In this document: piece by piece, positions 1 through 8,098 of the stretch
Layout: every line of letters starts with the position of its first letter
How positions within the stretch are numbered: the stretch's first letter is position 1
NCBI GenBank assembly: GCA_001913845.2
Contig: MKGP02000088.1
Location: 1 to 64,000 of the forward strand
DNA length: 64,000 bases
DNA from: Limnothrix sp. CACIAM 69d
Lineage (GTDB): Bacteria > Cyanobacteriota > Cyanobacteriia > CACIAM-69d
Direction of reading: 5' to 3'
Translations under genes and position numbers: made by a program
Notes under the pieces: generated by a model
The model's database searches: none
Told to the model about the DNA's origin: nothing
The model's input: the letters and a program-made list of their open reading frames with translations, nothing else

Positions 1-464
1 AAGTGGGGGCCCCAGCGAGTGGGGCCGTTTCAAAGGGAAACTAGCTTTTGGTGATTATAGGTTTCCAATCAGGTGGGGGCCCCAGCGAGTGGGGCCGTCG
101 ATTTGTCTGGCTGTGATTAATCAAGCAAACGGTGTTTCCAATCAAGTGGGGGCCCCAGCGAGTGGGGCCTAGGGATCGTCGCTTGCTTGCCCGCCGAAAT
201 TTCAGAAGTTTCCAATCAAGTGGGGGCCCCAGCGAGTGGGGCCCCAGCAGGGACGGGTATTTGGCTTCCAAGATTTGGTGGTTTCCAATCAAGTGGGGGC
301 CCCAGCGAGTGGGGCCACCAAGGAACTTGAAAGGATCTCAGCGTGGCTAGAGTGTTTCCAATCAAGTGGGGGCCCCAGCGAGTGGGGCCCCGCCGAACTC
401 AAAACTCAACTTGGTTGGTAAAAATGACGTTTCCAATCAAGTGGGGGCCCCAGCGAGTGGGGCC
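1..464 (-). CRISPR. CRISPR array, leader-proximal end, continues beyond the left edge
   Basis: Six complete 36-nt repeats (61-96, 134-169, 208-243, 281-316, 354-389, 429-464) and the last 26 nt of a seventh (1-26) are separated by six unique spacers of 34, 37, 38, 37, 37 and 39 nt. Read on the minus strand the repeat begins with a perfect 7-bp stem (GGCCCCA / TGGGGCC around the loop CTCGC) and ends in GATTGGAAAC. That matches the usual 3' end and 8-nt crRNA tag of type III repeats, so I infer leftward transcription with the leader to the right. Only repeat 61-96 differs (A to G at position 72). Degeneration away from the leader fits this orientation. The type III-B genes lie directly upstream on the same strand. 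Confidence 0.97.
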
Positions 465-744
465 TCCCCCCCAAATTAACCCTTGTGGAGTAAGGGTTGC
501 AAGGTGCTCAATCTACAACCTCCCAAAGGACTGGACAAAACCCAAATTCTTGTTCCATGGAAAACGTCCAAAGCTCTTGCCCCACAACCGATCCACAACC
601 TCCACGACAAAATGCGGGTTTCAGCCGATCGCCCGAGGTTGTAGATTCCCGACACATTGCGTTACAAAATGACCGATCCTGACGGCGACGACAGCGGCCG
701 CCCGCCCCAAACCTCCAACTGGGCCAGCATTTGAACGGGCATAG
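465..744 (-). promoter_or_regulatory. Probable CRISPR leader and spacer to the last cas-locus gene
   Basis: This 280-bp stretch has no convincing gene and lies between the first repeat (429-464, minus orientation) and the stop of the CARF-HEPN gene at 745. By position it should hold the leader and array promoter. A perfect 7-bp inverted repeat (AACCCTT / AAGGGTT, 478-484 and 492-498) sits 14 bp from the first repeat. The dispersed 60-bp hairpin element at 589-646 occupies the middle. No clear -10/-35 pair could be assigned by eye. Confidence 0.5.
589..646. repeat. Dispersed 60-bp hairpin element, copy 1
   Basis: The arms are near-perfect inverted repeats beginning CGATCCACAACCTC and ending GAGGTTGTAGATTC, around a middle with the words GCGGGTTT and CGATCGCCC. 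A second copy with perfect 13-bp arms lies at 12880-12939. The two copies differ at a handful of positions and enclose the whole CRISPR-Cas block and its WYL regulator. It may be a small mobile hairpin, a bidirectional terminator, or both. Confidence 0.75.
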
Positions 745-2010
745 TTACGTCGCCAAAGCCGATCGAATTTCGGCATTCAGGCGATCGAACGGATTATCTG
801 TGAGAGAAACCGTCACAATTCCCTTCAAAATTCGGCGCAATTGATTCAACACCTCGTCGGGATTTTCCATGCGCGAAATACCCTTAAACTCATGCACCAT
901 TTGATTGCGATCGGCGCAGAGATTTTGAATTTTTTTGACTTGCGCAAGGACATCATCATATTTAGGTGTATAGCACCCCAAGATCAGCATTTGACTAGTG
1001 CGGTTTGGGTAATATTGCAGCTTTACAGCACGATTAGTTTGGGCTTCTTGCTGTAAACATTCACCCACTTTTCCATTATTAAGCTGTTGAACTGCATTCC
1101 AGAAATTGTCTGTCTCTTGCTCAGACTGCGGATAGGGAATCAGTTCACTCAGCAAATATTTCAGCACATTTTCTTGGATGCCAAATACTCGCGTAAAAAA
1201 GGTGAAGTAGTCCCGATTATGCAGTGCCAAGACTGCATTGAAATAGGCTTCTGCTAGCACCGTGGGCTTGTGTCCCGATCGTAGTTTGGCAATTTCCTTC
1301 GCCCAGCGATCGTCAATGACTCCAGACAATGATTGAATTGCATCACTAGCGCCATTGAAGTCAAACGCCTTGCGACAACGGGCATATTCCAATAACCCTT
1401 TCAGGCGATCGGTCGCTAGCTGGCTGGCTGCCAATTCCAACCAAGCACCGCTGTAGTTATAGTCCGCAATTTGTTGCTCAATGCGTTTGCGATCGAACTC
1501 CTGCCGCAGAGCTAAAACATTGGTTGGAAAAACCCGATCTTGGCCTGGTTTCATCTCCTTCGGGTTACGAACTTGCCAGATTTGGCTATTGCTGGCATAG
1601 CCCGCTGCTTGCAACAAACTGAAGGCCGATTTCATGGCCGGCGTTCCAGACGATGCGTTGAAATCTACTCGATCGCCCGGTTCCAATTGCGATTGCACCC
1701 ACTCCAAACCGCGCTTTGCTTCCTGGGCCGCTAGCCATAAATCCGTCGGATCCTTCGACAATTCCCAACTGGTGGGAATCAGTTCCACCACCAAGCCCGA
1801 TAATTGCGACTCTGATTCCATGTGTTCTTGGGTGTCTCGGGCATTTTGTGCCGTACTTTCTGTGTGCAGCAACACCACTTTCTTGATCGTTGTTCCTTGG
1901 TTTAATAAAAACCGCAAGAGACTAATAATTGATCCTTCCGTTTCGGTAGCCGCAAACGGATCTTGATTTCCCACAAACGATAAAACAATATTACCCATGA
2001 TCAATTGCAT
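745..2010 (-). CDS. CARF-HEPN ribonuclease, Csx1/Csm6-like type III ancillary effector
   Basis: Predicted RNase switched on by cyclic oligoadenylate made by Cas10. Residues 1-190 look like a CARF fold: strand-turn start VLSFVGNQDPF near residue 10, and FNASSGTPAM, which resembles the ligand-contacting loop of CARF proteins. The C-terminal part is helical and holds the HEPN catalytic signature R-x4-H (R368 to H373, in ADRNQMVHEF). At 421 residues it fits the Csx1/Csm6/TIGR02710 range. A second start (Met5) is possible. The start codon lies 8 nt after the stop of the preceding nuclease-like gene, which suggests translational coupling. It is the last gene before the array. The domain call is my reading of motifs; which cyclic oligoadenylate it binds cannot be told from sequence. 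Confidence 0.8.
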   Translation of the reverse strand: MQLIMGNIVLSFVGNQDPFAATETEGSIISLLRFLLNQGTTIKKVVLLHTESTAQNARDTQEHMESESQLSGLVVELIPTSWELSKDPTDLWLAAQEAKRGLEWVQSQLEPGDRVDFNASSGTPAMKSAFSLLQAAGYASNSQIWQVRNPKEMKPGQDRVFPTNVLALRQEFDRKRIEQQIADYNYSGAWLELAASQLATDRLKGLLEYARCRKAFDFNGASDAIQSLSGVIDDRWAKEIAKLRSGHKPTVLAEAYFNAVLALHNRDYFTFFTRVFGIQENVLKYLLSELIPYPQSEQETDNFWNAVQQLNNGKVGECLQQEAQTNRAVKLQYYPNRTSQMLILGCYTPKYDDVLAQVKKIQNLCADRNQMVHEFKGISRMENPDEVLNQLRRILKGIVTVSLTDNPFDRLNAEIRSALAT

Positions 2011-2018
2011 TCCAAAAA

Positions 2019-2624
2019 TTAGAATTTTAGTTCCAGGAAACTCAGCAGAATTCCTAAAATTTGATCAATTTGAGGCAAGTAATATTCGTCCAAATCAATC
2101 AAAACTTGGGTCTCCTGAAGCTGCAAAAAGCGCCAAACTGTTCCCGTAGACACCGCTCCATAAACCGTTGATTGAGGAGAACCTTCTTGTTGGTTAAATC
2201 GCCAAGCGCCAAGCATTTGGGCAATACACTGACCCAAACCCGATCGCATGTTGTCGTTTTTGGCTTCCACTAAGGTCACAATCGGAGCAGTGATGATTGA
2301 AGCCTCCGGTTCGGCAGTCAAAATGAAATCGCATTCTCCGACTAGATCTAATTCTGGTTCTACGGCAAAGTTCACGCCTGAAAAGAAGCCAATTTGGTAG
2401 TTTTTGAGGCGGCGAACTTCCAACAAAACGGGTGCAATAATCAGCTCAGATCGTGCTTTTTCGGTGCTGAGGGTAGCAGCGAGTGCAGCATTTTCTTCGA
2501 GCAGGGTTTTCAAAATTTCTGAAGGTGGATGAGGTTCCCGATCGCGAAATAGATGGGAGCGATCGTGAATTTCCAGGTTAAACGCTGTTTTGATTTGGGC
2601 AATTGAGAAGCTACTGTAGGGCAT
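2019..2624 (-). CDS. PD-(D/E)XK nuclease-like protein of unknown target
   Basis: A 201-residue soluble protein. The core LDLVGECDFIL (D99) followed about 20 residues later by TLVEAKND (E120, K122) has the spacing of the D...ExK catalytic signature of restriction-endonuclease-fold nucleases, and E69 could be the preceding helix acid. Similar proteins are common hypothetical genes in filamentous cyanobacteria, mostly unlinked to CRISPR. Here it lies inside the CRISPR-Cas transcription unit, 8 nt before the CARF-HEPN gene, so co-expression with the type III effectors is likely. It lacks a recognisable CARF or SAVED sensor, so I do not call it a cyclic-nucleotide-activated effector. It could be a passenger gene. 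Confidence 0.65.
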   Translation of the reverse strand: MPYSSFSIAQIKTAFNLEIHDRSHLFRDREPHPPSEILKTLLEENAALAATLSTEKARSELIIAPVLLEVRRLKNYQIGFFSGVNFAVEPELDLVGECDFILTAEPEASIITAPIVTLVEAKNDNMRSGLGQCIAQMLGAWRFNQQEGSPQSTVYGAVSTGTVWRFLQLQETQVLIDLDEYYLPQIDQILGILLSFLELKF

Positions 2625-2687
2625 GAGATTAATTCGCCAGTTCTAAGCGATGTGCAAAGCAGTTACGGTTCAGTAGCGTTTTCATTT

Positions 2688-2840
2688 CTAGATTGCCTTT
2701 TCAAAGGTCAGCTTTAGTTCGTTACCATTGGTGCGGCCTTTGCAAGTCCAGCCCTCCTTTTGGAACGATCAATTTAGTATTGCTGCGATCGCCCCTGGTT
2801 TTCCCTATTTCGCCAAGTTGAGAAGCGTGTTATCTGCCAT
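2688..2840 (-). pseudogene. Decayed small cyanobacterial gene with two in-frame stops
   Basis: Reading the minus strand from ATG at 2840, one frame gives MADNTLLNLAK, stop, GKPGAIAAILN, stop, SFQKEGWTCKGRTNGNELKL and six more residues, then a stop at 2688. The pieces stay in one frame and resemble the N-terminus of a cyanobacterial protein family that starts with a LxxLAKQGdPxAIAxLxN pattern. A good ribosome-binding site (TTGGAGG) remains upstream of the ATG. Downstream parts of the family are missing. I infer a gene killed by two nonsense mutations and truncated. It fills the gap between the Uma2 gene and the PD-(D/E)XK-like gene. Confidence 0.55.
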
Positions 2841-2903
2841 GACTGGATTCCTCCAAGGTTGATGCACAACAAACGTGAAAAGGGTGATCGCAGAGCGAGC
2901 CAA

Positions 2904-3563
2904 TCACTGGAGATCGGAGATCACACTAGATCGCAACTGGTGGCGAAGCTGGGCTTCCGCTGCAATTTCATCCTGTTCAGAAGCCGCCAAAAATTGATAG
3001 AGCTGGGCTTTTTCAATTGTGGGAAAGGTGGGACTTTGGCTCAGTTCTTGATAGGTTCGATCGGTTTGGAGGGCATAAATTTTCCATTCCTGACCGTTGT
3101 AGCGCCAAAATTCAGGAATTCCGAGGCTGGCGTAGAGGTTGAGCTTGTCGATGTCGGTGTGGGTGATGTCGATTTCTACGACCAGATCAGGCGGTGGATC
3201 GGTGTTCAGATTAATAGTTTTGCCAGCAACTTTGGGTTGATTTTGAATGTAGTAAGCGAGGTCTGGTTCGGCAGCACGATCAAGATCGGGGCGATCGAGC
3301 CTGGTCGATCCCAAGCTTTTGAGTTTTAGCCCCAGTTCTGCAACCAAGATGCGAATAAACAAGCCGATTAATTCACGGGAGAATTCATGCAGTTCCAGGG
3401 GCATAACAAGTTCAATTTTGCCGCGATCATAGGTTAGCCGCACCGATCGTTCTTCTCCCAACGCGGCTAGCAAGTGGCGATATTGTTCAGGGGTGCGATC
3501 GCATAACAAAAAACGCTGCTCTGCGATCGGTCTAGATAGTTTGGACTGAATCAAAACAGTCAT
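2904..3563 (-). CDS. Uma2 family (DUF820) PD-(D/E)XK endonuclease-like protein
   Basis: A 219-residue member of the Uma2/DUF820 family, which is greatly expanded in cyanobacteria and has a restriction-endonuclease-like core. Family landmarks are visible: YDRGKIELVMP near residue 50, a longer helix, then AAEPDLAYY (D101) and PPPDLVVEIDI (D126, E130), and GIPEFWRY near 150. The biological role of the family is unsettled. It starts 27 nt after the stop of the CARF-HEPN gene upstream, so it is probably in the same transcription unit. Another Uma2 gene enters the window from the right edge (63865), and the two share the C-terminal LYQFLAxxxQDEIAAE pattern, so proximity to CRISPR may be incidental. 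Confidence 0.8.
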   Translation of the reverse strand: MTVLIQSKLSRPIAEQRFLLCDRTPEQYRHLLAALGEERSVRLTYDRGKIELVMPLELHEFSRELIGLFIRILVAELGLKLKSLGSTRLDRPDLDRAAEPDLAYYIQNQPKVAGKTINLNTDPPPDLVVEIDITHTDIDKLNLYASLGIPEFWRYNGQEWKIYALQTDRTYQELSQSPTFPTIEKAQLYQFLAASEQDEIAAEAQLRHQLRSSVISDLQ

Positions 3564-3590
3564 AGTCTTACAAAGCCCCTATTGTAGTCA

Positions 3591-5120
3591 TTACAGCTCA
3601 TTAACTTCCTCAACTAGTTTCTGATGTACCAAAAGCATCAGACTGGCAACACCATCTTCATCGTCAACTTGATCGATTAACTTGAAGTTCTGATCAGAAA
3701 TAAAATTTAGGCAATTCAAAACACGCTTTTTCCAAAGACTTTCAGGATCAAAGGCTCTAGGATCGATTTTCCAAGCTTTGAAGACTGCTTCTTTGTCTTT
3801 TAATCCTGATAGTTTATGGAACAGATCATTTCTACTATCAAATACATGATTCCCAAAAGTCCATATATCCAAGTTTCTTGATTCATTAATTCGTTTCTTG
3901 AAGTCAATAGCAAAATACAAACCTTTTCCATAGCGGTTAAAATCTTTTGTCCTTCCAGCTCCAAGTTCGACAGTGATGGATCTTGATTCAGATGGAAATT
4001 CTTGATCTGCCCATTTCCGTAATAGCCCTTCAACAGCCCGAAAGCTGTGGAACATAGCTTCCACAGTGTCTACGCGCTCCAGACGCTTCACGGCTAGATA
4101 AGCAGACTCATAGGCTGTTGACCACCACAATTGCTTTCTTTGAAGAGCCAAGTCATGAAAGTAAGGAATTAAACTCAGCGTGTCAAAGAACTTGTCAAAT
4201 TCTGCAAAATTCCACTGAATTGCAGCCTCCAGCAATAGTCTCAGCTTTTGAGATAATCCAAAATTGAGCAATTCTCGAACTGCTGCATAATTGCCAAATT
4301 TCAGTAGCTCTCTTGCTTGTTGCTTTTTAATTCCGCGCAGATAGCTAGAGCTTTCAATGAGCCGCGCTGAGTTTTCCTGACTGTCGCTTGTCTTGAGATT
4401 ATTTTGATTTTCACTGGTGACTAAGAAACGTACGAGATCGCCAAAGTAGGACAAGGCCATAAACTGCACAGCCGAAGAAATAGCCGGTGTACTAGCCTGG
4501 TGACTCACGTACACTGCCTCAAGTTTGCTATCAGTTGCCAATAGATCGCTATTCAAGACAGCAAATTTTTGGCGCACCAGCTCCAGTACTGAATCCCAAT
4601 TATCCAAACTGTCCGCAACAGTCTCTGGTTGCAAAACAATTGGCTCTACTACTTGAGCATTCGGCAACTGCTCGCCAAAGTAGCGCTTCAAAATTGGGAG
4701 CAGTTCAGAGGTATCTTGCCAATACGGGCTTTTTACCCCTCGTTCAGTCCGACCATCTGCAAAAATCTTGGACTGGTCAGTCAGGACTAGAACGATTTGA
4801 CTTAGTTCACCAGACTGCTGCACTTTCTGAGTGAAATCTTCCAACAAAGGAAATGTCAAATAATTAAAAATATTTTCTTGTAAATCTGGTTGTTTCTGAT
4901 AAACCCTTCCCAAGATACGGGCGGGAACACGATACGATTCATCTGACTCATTACTACCTACAGTAAAAGGAATTCCATAGCAGTCAGATTTGATGCTGGA
5001 AAACCAACGAGTCCACATACGTCCGCTGAAGTGTTGACTGCTACGTCCTGCGTCTTGGCTCTCCTGATCACTCTTAAGCTGAACATCGCTGCTGCCGATC
5101 GTCAAAATCCAAATTTTCAT
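3591..5120 (-). CDS. csm6-like: CARF-HEPN ribonuclease, Csm6-like
   Basis: A second predicted cyclic-oligoadenylate-activated RNase of the type III interference pathway. The N-terminus MKIWILTIGSSDVQL and the segment AVYVSHQASTPAISSAVQF are typical CARF Rossmann strands and the conserved ligand-site loop of Csm6 proteins. The C-terminal helical half contains the HEPN motif R-x4-H (R430 to H435, DSRNDLFHKL). I chose ATG at 5120 (509 residues): it overlaps the cmr6-like stop in an ATGA arrangement, whereas the longer reading adds six residues without support. Its sequence is clearly different from the 421-residue CARF-HEPN protein downstream, so the two are not recent duplicates and may answer different ring sizes or have different kinetics. 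Confidence 0.85.
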   Translation of the reverse strand: MKIWILTIGSSDVQLKSDQESQDAGRSSQHFSGRMWTRWFSSIKSDCYGIPFTVGSNESDESYRVPARILGRVYQKQPDLQENIFNYLTFPLLEDFTQKVQQSGELSQIVLVLTDQSKIFADGRTERGVKSPYWQDTSELLPILKRYFGEQLPNAQVVEPIVLQPETVADSLDNWDSVLELVRQKFAVLNSDLLATDSKLEAVYVSHQASTPAISSAVQFMALSYFGDLVRFLVTSENQNNLKTSDSQENSARLIESSSYLRGIKKQQARELLKFGNYAAVRELLNFGLSQKLRLLLEAAIQWNFAEFDKFFDTLSLIPYFHDLALQRKQLWWSTAYESAYLAVKRLERVDTVEAMFHSFRAVEGLLRKWADQEFPSESRSITVELGAGRTKDFNRYGKGLYFAIDFKKRINESRNLDIWTFGNHVFDSRNDLFHKLSGLKDKEAVFKAWKIDPRAFDPESLWKKRVLNCLNFISDQNFKLIDQVDDEDGVASLMLLVHQKLVEEVNEL

Positions 5121-6865
5121 ACTGAAACATCTCCCCACACTTGCTTAAATCCTTCTGGGTTTGTACTCAGGAACTCCAAAAAATCTCTACATTCCTGGGA
5201 ATCATCTGGAAAGATCGTCAGTATTTCCAGATATTTAGGGGTTGGTTTAGGAATCTTCTTATCTAAATTATTAGGGTCTGGGATCAGGCGGATCACCGGA
5301 TACATGCGATGGATAATTCGACTAATAGTGCCAATTTTTCCCGTAAAAGGCTTCTTGTAAATTGATCCTTCCGTCTGAATTCCTTGGATAGCAGGTTGAT
5401 ATGGTTTATGGAACCAGCTAACTGCAATAGAATCTTCATCACTGTCAGCTAATCGTGACCACACTTGGACATTACTAGGATGCCAGGCTTCTCTCCAATC
5501 CTTAGCCCACTGATTAGGGTAAATAGTAATTCCTTGCAGTTCTATCCACTCACGAGCCGTTGCTCGGACATTCTCTAAAAATGGAGTGATTCGCTCAACA
5601 CTTGCAAACTTTGTATTGCGAAGTTGGCTTTGCTCATCTAGCCATTGCCAATGACAACCAATCAAAGCTTTATAACTGCTTTCGTAATAATCTTCAAAAA
5701 ATTTGCGATGGTCTACACGCCGCCAGGACTTTCCAAATCCCCCCATAAACATGGCGAAACGCATCAGACTAGCAATCAAATTAGTCAATGCTTTCTGATG
5801 TGACTCAGGTAATGAGCAGTTTAAGAGCCAAGTCAGTCTTCCTTCAACAGAATAGGCAGGCTGAGCATAATTACCTGAACCAAAAGGCTTGATTTCTGGT
5901 TCTAGCCCACGAAATTGAAGTCCAAGCAGTCCAACGGTTGGCTCACCAGATTGAAGCCCTCCAAAGAGATTTTCAACCAGTTGATCGGCAGTCTGATCAT
6001 CTGTTAAGCCGCCAAATAAACGCAGAGCATGGCCGCGCAACGAAGCACGGAAGATATTGTGGCGAAATTCACCTGAGCCATCAATTAATTTGGCAGCTTG
6101 ACCTTGGCCTTTAAGGCCAACTGAATATAAAACTTTTCTTAGTTTGGCCGATGGGGCTTCCGCAAGCTGTCCATAACCTGTGGCAGTCTTAGAACCCAAG
6201 CCAACGGATAGTGCTCGCTCCCAAATTGTCCAAATAGTTTGCCACTCAGTATCTGATAGTGGTTGATTACTAGAAATAGCAAAGCGCAAAGTAGGTTTAT
6301 AGAGCGAGACCATGGAATAGGCTGTTTCACCAGACGGCGTTTTATCTGTTTGCATAGTTTTAACCTGCCACTCTTGCTGAGGGTGAACAAGGTCAATTAG
6401 GCCCTTTGTCCAATCATTGGTTGGATAAGCACCAAGAAAGCGCAGAATTCCGGGGCATAGATCGGTTTCTTTGCCGCAATAGCGATCGGTGCTGCCTGCT
6501 GGAACTACTCCCGAAGCCTCAGCCCGCTCACAAGCATTCCGAAATGCCCCCTTCATGCTGCTGCCTGGATAGAACGGGATACCCGCTTTCCCCAAAACCG
6601 GCCGAATAATCCCATCATCCTGACCACCATTGGTGACAAATCGCCAGGAAATTTTACGGGACGTGGCACCATAAACCGGTGTTTGTTCGTCCTTATTATC
6701 CCGGGCAGGAATCTGTTCAGCCTTGTCAATCCACTCATTAACCCACTTATCAATGTCGCGTTCTTGACTGTCTTTAGTTTTACCTGCATATTGCAGTTTG
6801 GATCGCCCATCAATCTGAGCGCGAAACATCATCGGCACTTTTTTATAGCCATCAGGAACTGGCAT
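5117..6865 (-). CDS. cmr6: Cmr6-like RAMP with a second RAMP-like half, possible Cmr6-Cmr1 fusion
   Basis: A subunit of the type III-B effector complex. At 582 residues it is about twice the usual Cmr6 length. Residues 1-240 look like Cmr6: GIPFYPGSSMKGAFRN (95-110) is the RAMP insertion motif and SVGLGSKTATGYGQL (220-234) is the glycine-rich loop. From about 265 a second RAMP-like unit seems to begin: IFRASLRGHALRLFGGL (271-287), LVENLFGG (297-303) and MFMGGFGKSWRR (372-383) echo the LRGxLR, LFG and GGxGxRxRR landmarks of Cmr1. No separate cmr1 is present. The gene overlaps cmr5 by 14 nt. The fusion reading is inference; a long C-terminal extension of Cmr6 is the alternative. Confidence 0.82.
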   Translation of the reverse strand: MPVPDGYKKVPMMFRAQIDGRSKLQYAGKTKDSQERDIDKWVNEWIDKAEQIPARDNKDEQTPVYGATSRKISWRFVTNGGQDDGIIRPVLGKAGIPFYPGSSMKGAFRNACERAEASGVVPAGSTDRYCGKETDLCPGILRFLGAYPTNDWTKGLIDLVHPQQEWQVKTMQTDKTPSGETAYSMVSLYKPTLRFAISSNQPLSDTEWQTIWTIWERALSVGLGSKTATGYGQLAEAPSAKLRKVLYSVGLKGQGQAAKLIDGSGEFRHNIFRASLRGHALRLFGGLTDDQTADQLVENLFGGLQSGEPTVGLLGLQFRGLEPEIKPFGSGNYAQPAYSVEGRLTWLLNCSLPESHQKALTNLIASLMRFAMFMGGFGKSWRRVDHRKFFEDYYESSYKALIGCHWQWLDEQSQLRNTKFASVERITPFLENVRATAREWIELQGITIYPNQWAKDWREAWHPSNVQVWSRLADSDEDSIAVSWFHKPYQPAIQGIQTEGSIYKKPFTGKIGTISRIIHRMYPVIRLIPDPNNLDKKIPKPTPKYLEILTIFPDDSQECRDFLEFLSTNPEGFKQVWGDVSV

Positions 6866-7271
6866 CGTCTAACTCCCTAATTTTGTAACGCTGAGTCCAC
6901 CAAACCAAGCAATCGCAAAGCTGTGTCAAAACTGCAATTGCCACTCGTTGATCTTCAATGGGTAAGTCCCAAAGCTGCTTGGAAACTTGCTGAATCTTAG
7001 TGGTTTCTTGAGGATTGACGGTATCCTTCGGCAGCTTAATATCTACCTGTGCCATGACCCCACAAAATTCATCCCAGGTTTCCTTCCAATACTCAGACTT
7101 CTGATCTCCCTTGCTCTTGAGTCGTAAATGCTCTCCCCAAAATCGTTCTAGGCCATAGGCTACAGACATACGCATTTTGTGTGACTGCTTTATAGAGTCT
7201 GGATCACGCCCACGCGCTGACAACACCAGTTTCTGAGCAATGCGATCGAGTTCATAGGAATGCCAAGCCAT
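6852..7271 (-). CDS. cmr5: Cmr5-like small subunit (Cas11) of type III-B complex
   Basis: A 139-residue all-helical protein with no membrane segment or catalytic motif. Size, helical character and position between cmr4 and cmr6 identify it as Cmr5, the small subunit that stacks along the Cmr4 backbone and contacts target RNA. It starts DRIAQKLV, typical of the family N-terminus, and carries a conserved basic helix (SIKQSHKMRMSVAYGLERF). Its start codon shares one base with the cmr4 stop and its end overlaps the cmr6 start, indicating strong translational coupling. Sequence conservation in Cmr5 is low, so context contributes much of the call. Confidence 0.85.
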   Translation of the reverse strand: MAWHSYELDRIAQKLVLSARGRDPDSIKQSHKMRMSVAYGLERFWGEHLRLKSKGDQKSEYWKETWDEFCGVMAQVDIKLPKDTVNPQETTKIQQVSKQLWDLPIEDQRVAIAVLTQLCDCLVWWTQRYKIRELDDASS

Positions 7272-8098
7272 TACTGGTCACCTCCTGAGAGCAGTACACG
7301 ACAACGACCAAAGCCAATCGATTCCAGTCCACCGAAATAAATTTCAGATTCTTTGTCGTCTCCAAAGGGTTTCCAGCCTTTCTCTTTTAGGGCAATTGGG
7401 AAAATCAAAATACTGCCTTCTGGCAAAGCTTCTGTGTTAAAGAAAGCGCCCTTTTCCGTATCTACTTTCTTCACATCATCAAGAAGCTTGACACGACTTT
7501 GGCGATAAAGTGCCATATCGTGCAGCATGGAAATGTCATTGTTGTCAACAATAACTAGCTTGTTTTCATCTAGATCGATATCAGCAGGAATCCAAGGAGA
7601 CAAGTCAGCAGTATTATCAATTTCCAAAAATCCAAGGTTGAAGAAGAGAATTTTGCCTTGCCCTGGAATTTGTCGCCCCTGTAACCCTCTGGAAGCTGTG
7701 TAAGGACTGGGCACATCCACTTCAATGCCCGTGATGCGTTTATAGCGGTTGAGCAAAGATGGGCAACTCACCCAAACCACCGGTTGCCCTGGACAGAAAA
7801 CTGGAAACCAAACCAATGAAGCATATTCAAACTTCACTAAAGCTTCAGTAGTTCCACCATCTGATTGGCCTTCTATGACCTCATGGCCATACCAGTGGTT
7901 GGTGGCTGTGCGATCCGAGCCTTCTGAACTCCGCATATCGGCCCGGAATCGACCACGAATTGAGCTACCGGGAATGATGCCTGTTTGGGTGAACTGATCT
8001 CGAAAGATTAGATTCAAATTCCCAGTTTCTTCACCCGCTGTTGCTCCCACATGTAATGGGGCAAGGGTTTCGATTATGCCGAACGCTTTGTGGTACAT
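7271..8098 (-). CDS. cmr4: Cmr4 backbone RAMP (Cas7), expected catalytic Asp not found
   Basis: The repeated backbone subunit of the type III-B complex, which in studied systems binds the crRNA and cuts target RNA every 6 nt through one Asp in the loop after the first strand. Landmarks: IETLAPLHVGATAG (9-22) and IIPGSSIRGRFRAD (41-54), the RAMP glycine/serine motif. In canonical Cmr4 the loop between them reads xxIDLPIxRE; here it reads GNLNLIFRDQ (26-35), so the Asp position holds Leu or Asn and only the following R-D remains. If the alignment is right, segmental RNA cleavage may be lost or moved. Length (275) is normal. The gene overlaps cmr3 by 25 nt. Confidence 0.93.
   Translation of the reverse strand: MYHKAFGIIETLAPLHVGATAGEETGNLNLIFRDQFTQTGIIPGSSIRGRFRADMRSSEGSDRTATNHWYGHEVIEGQSDGGTTEALVKFEYASLVWFPVFCPGQPVVWVSCPSLLNRYKRITGIEVDVPSPYTASRGLQGRQIPGQGKILFFNLGFLEIDNTADLSPWIPADIDLDENKLVIVDNNDISMLHDMALYRQSRVKLLDDVKKVDTEKGAFFNTEALPEGSILIFPIALKEKGWKPFGDDKESEIYFGGLESIGFGRCRVLLSGGDQ

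Noticed and set aside
2859-3329. 156-codon plus-strand frame
   Set aside because: Shadow of the Uma2 gene on the other strand.
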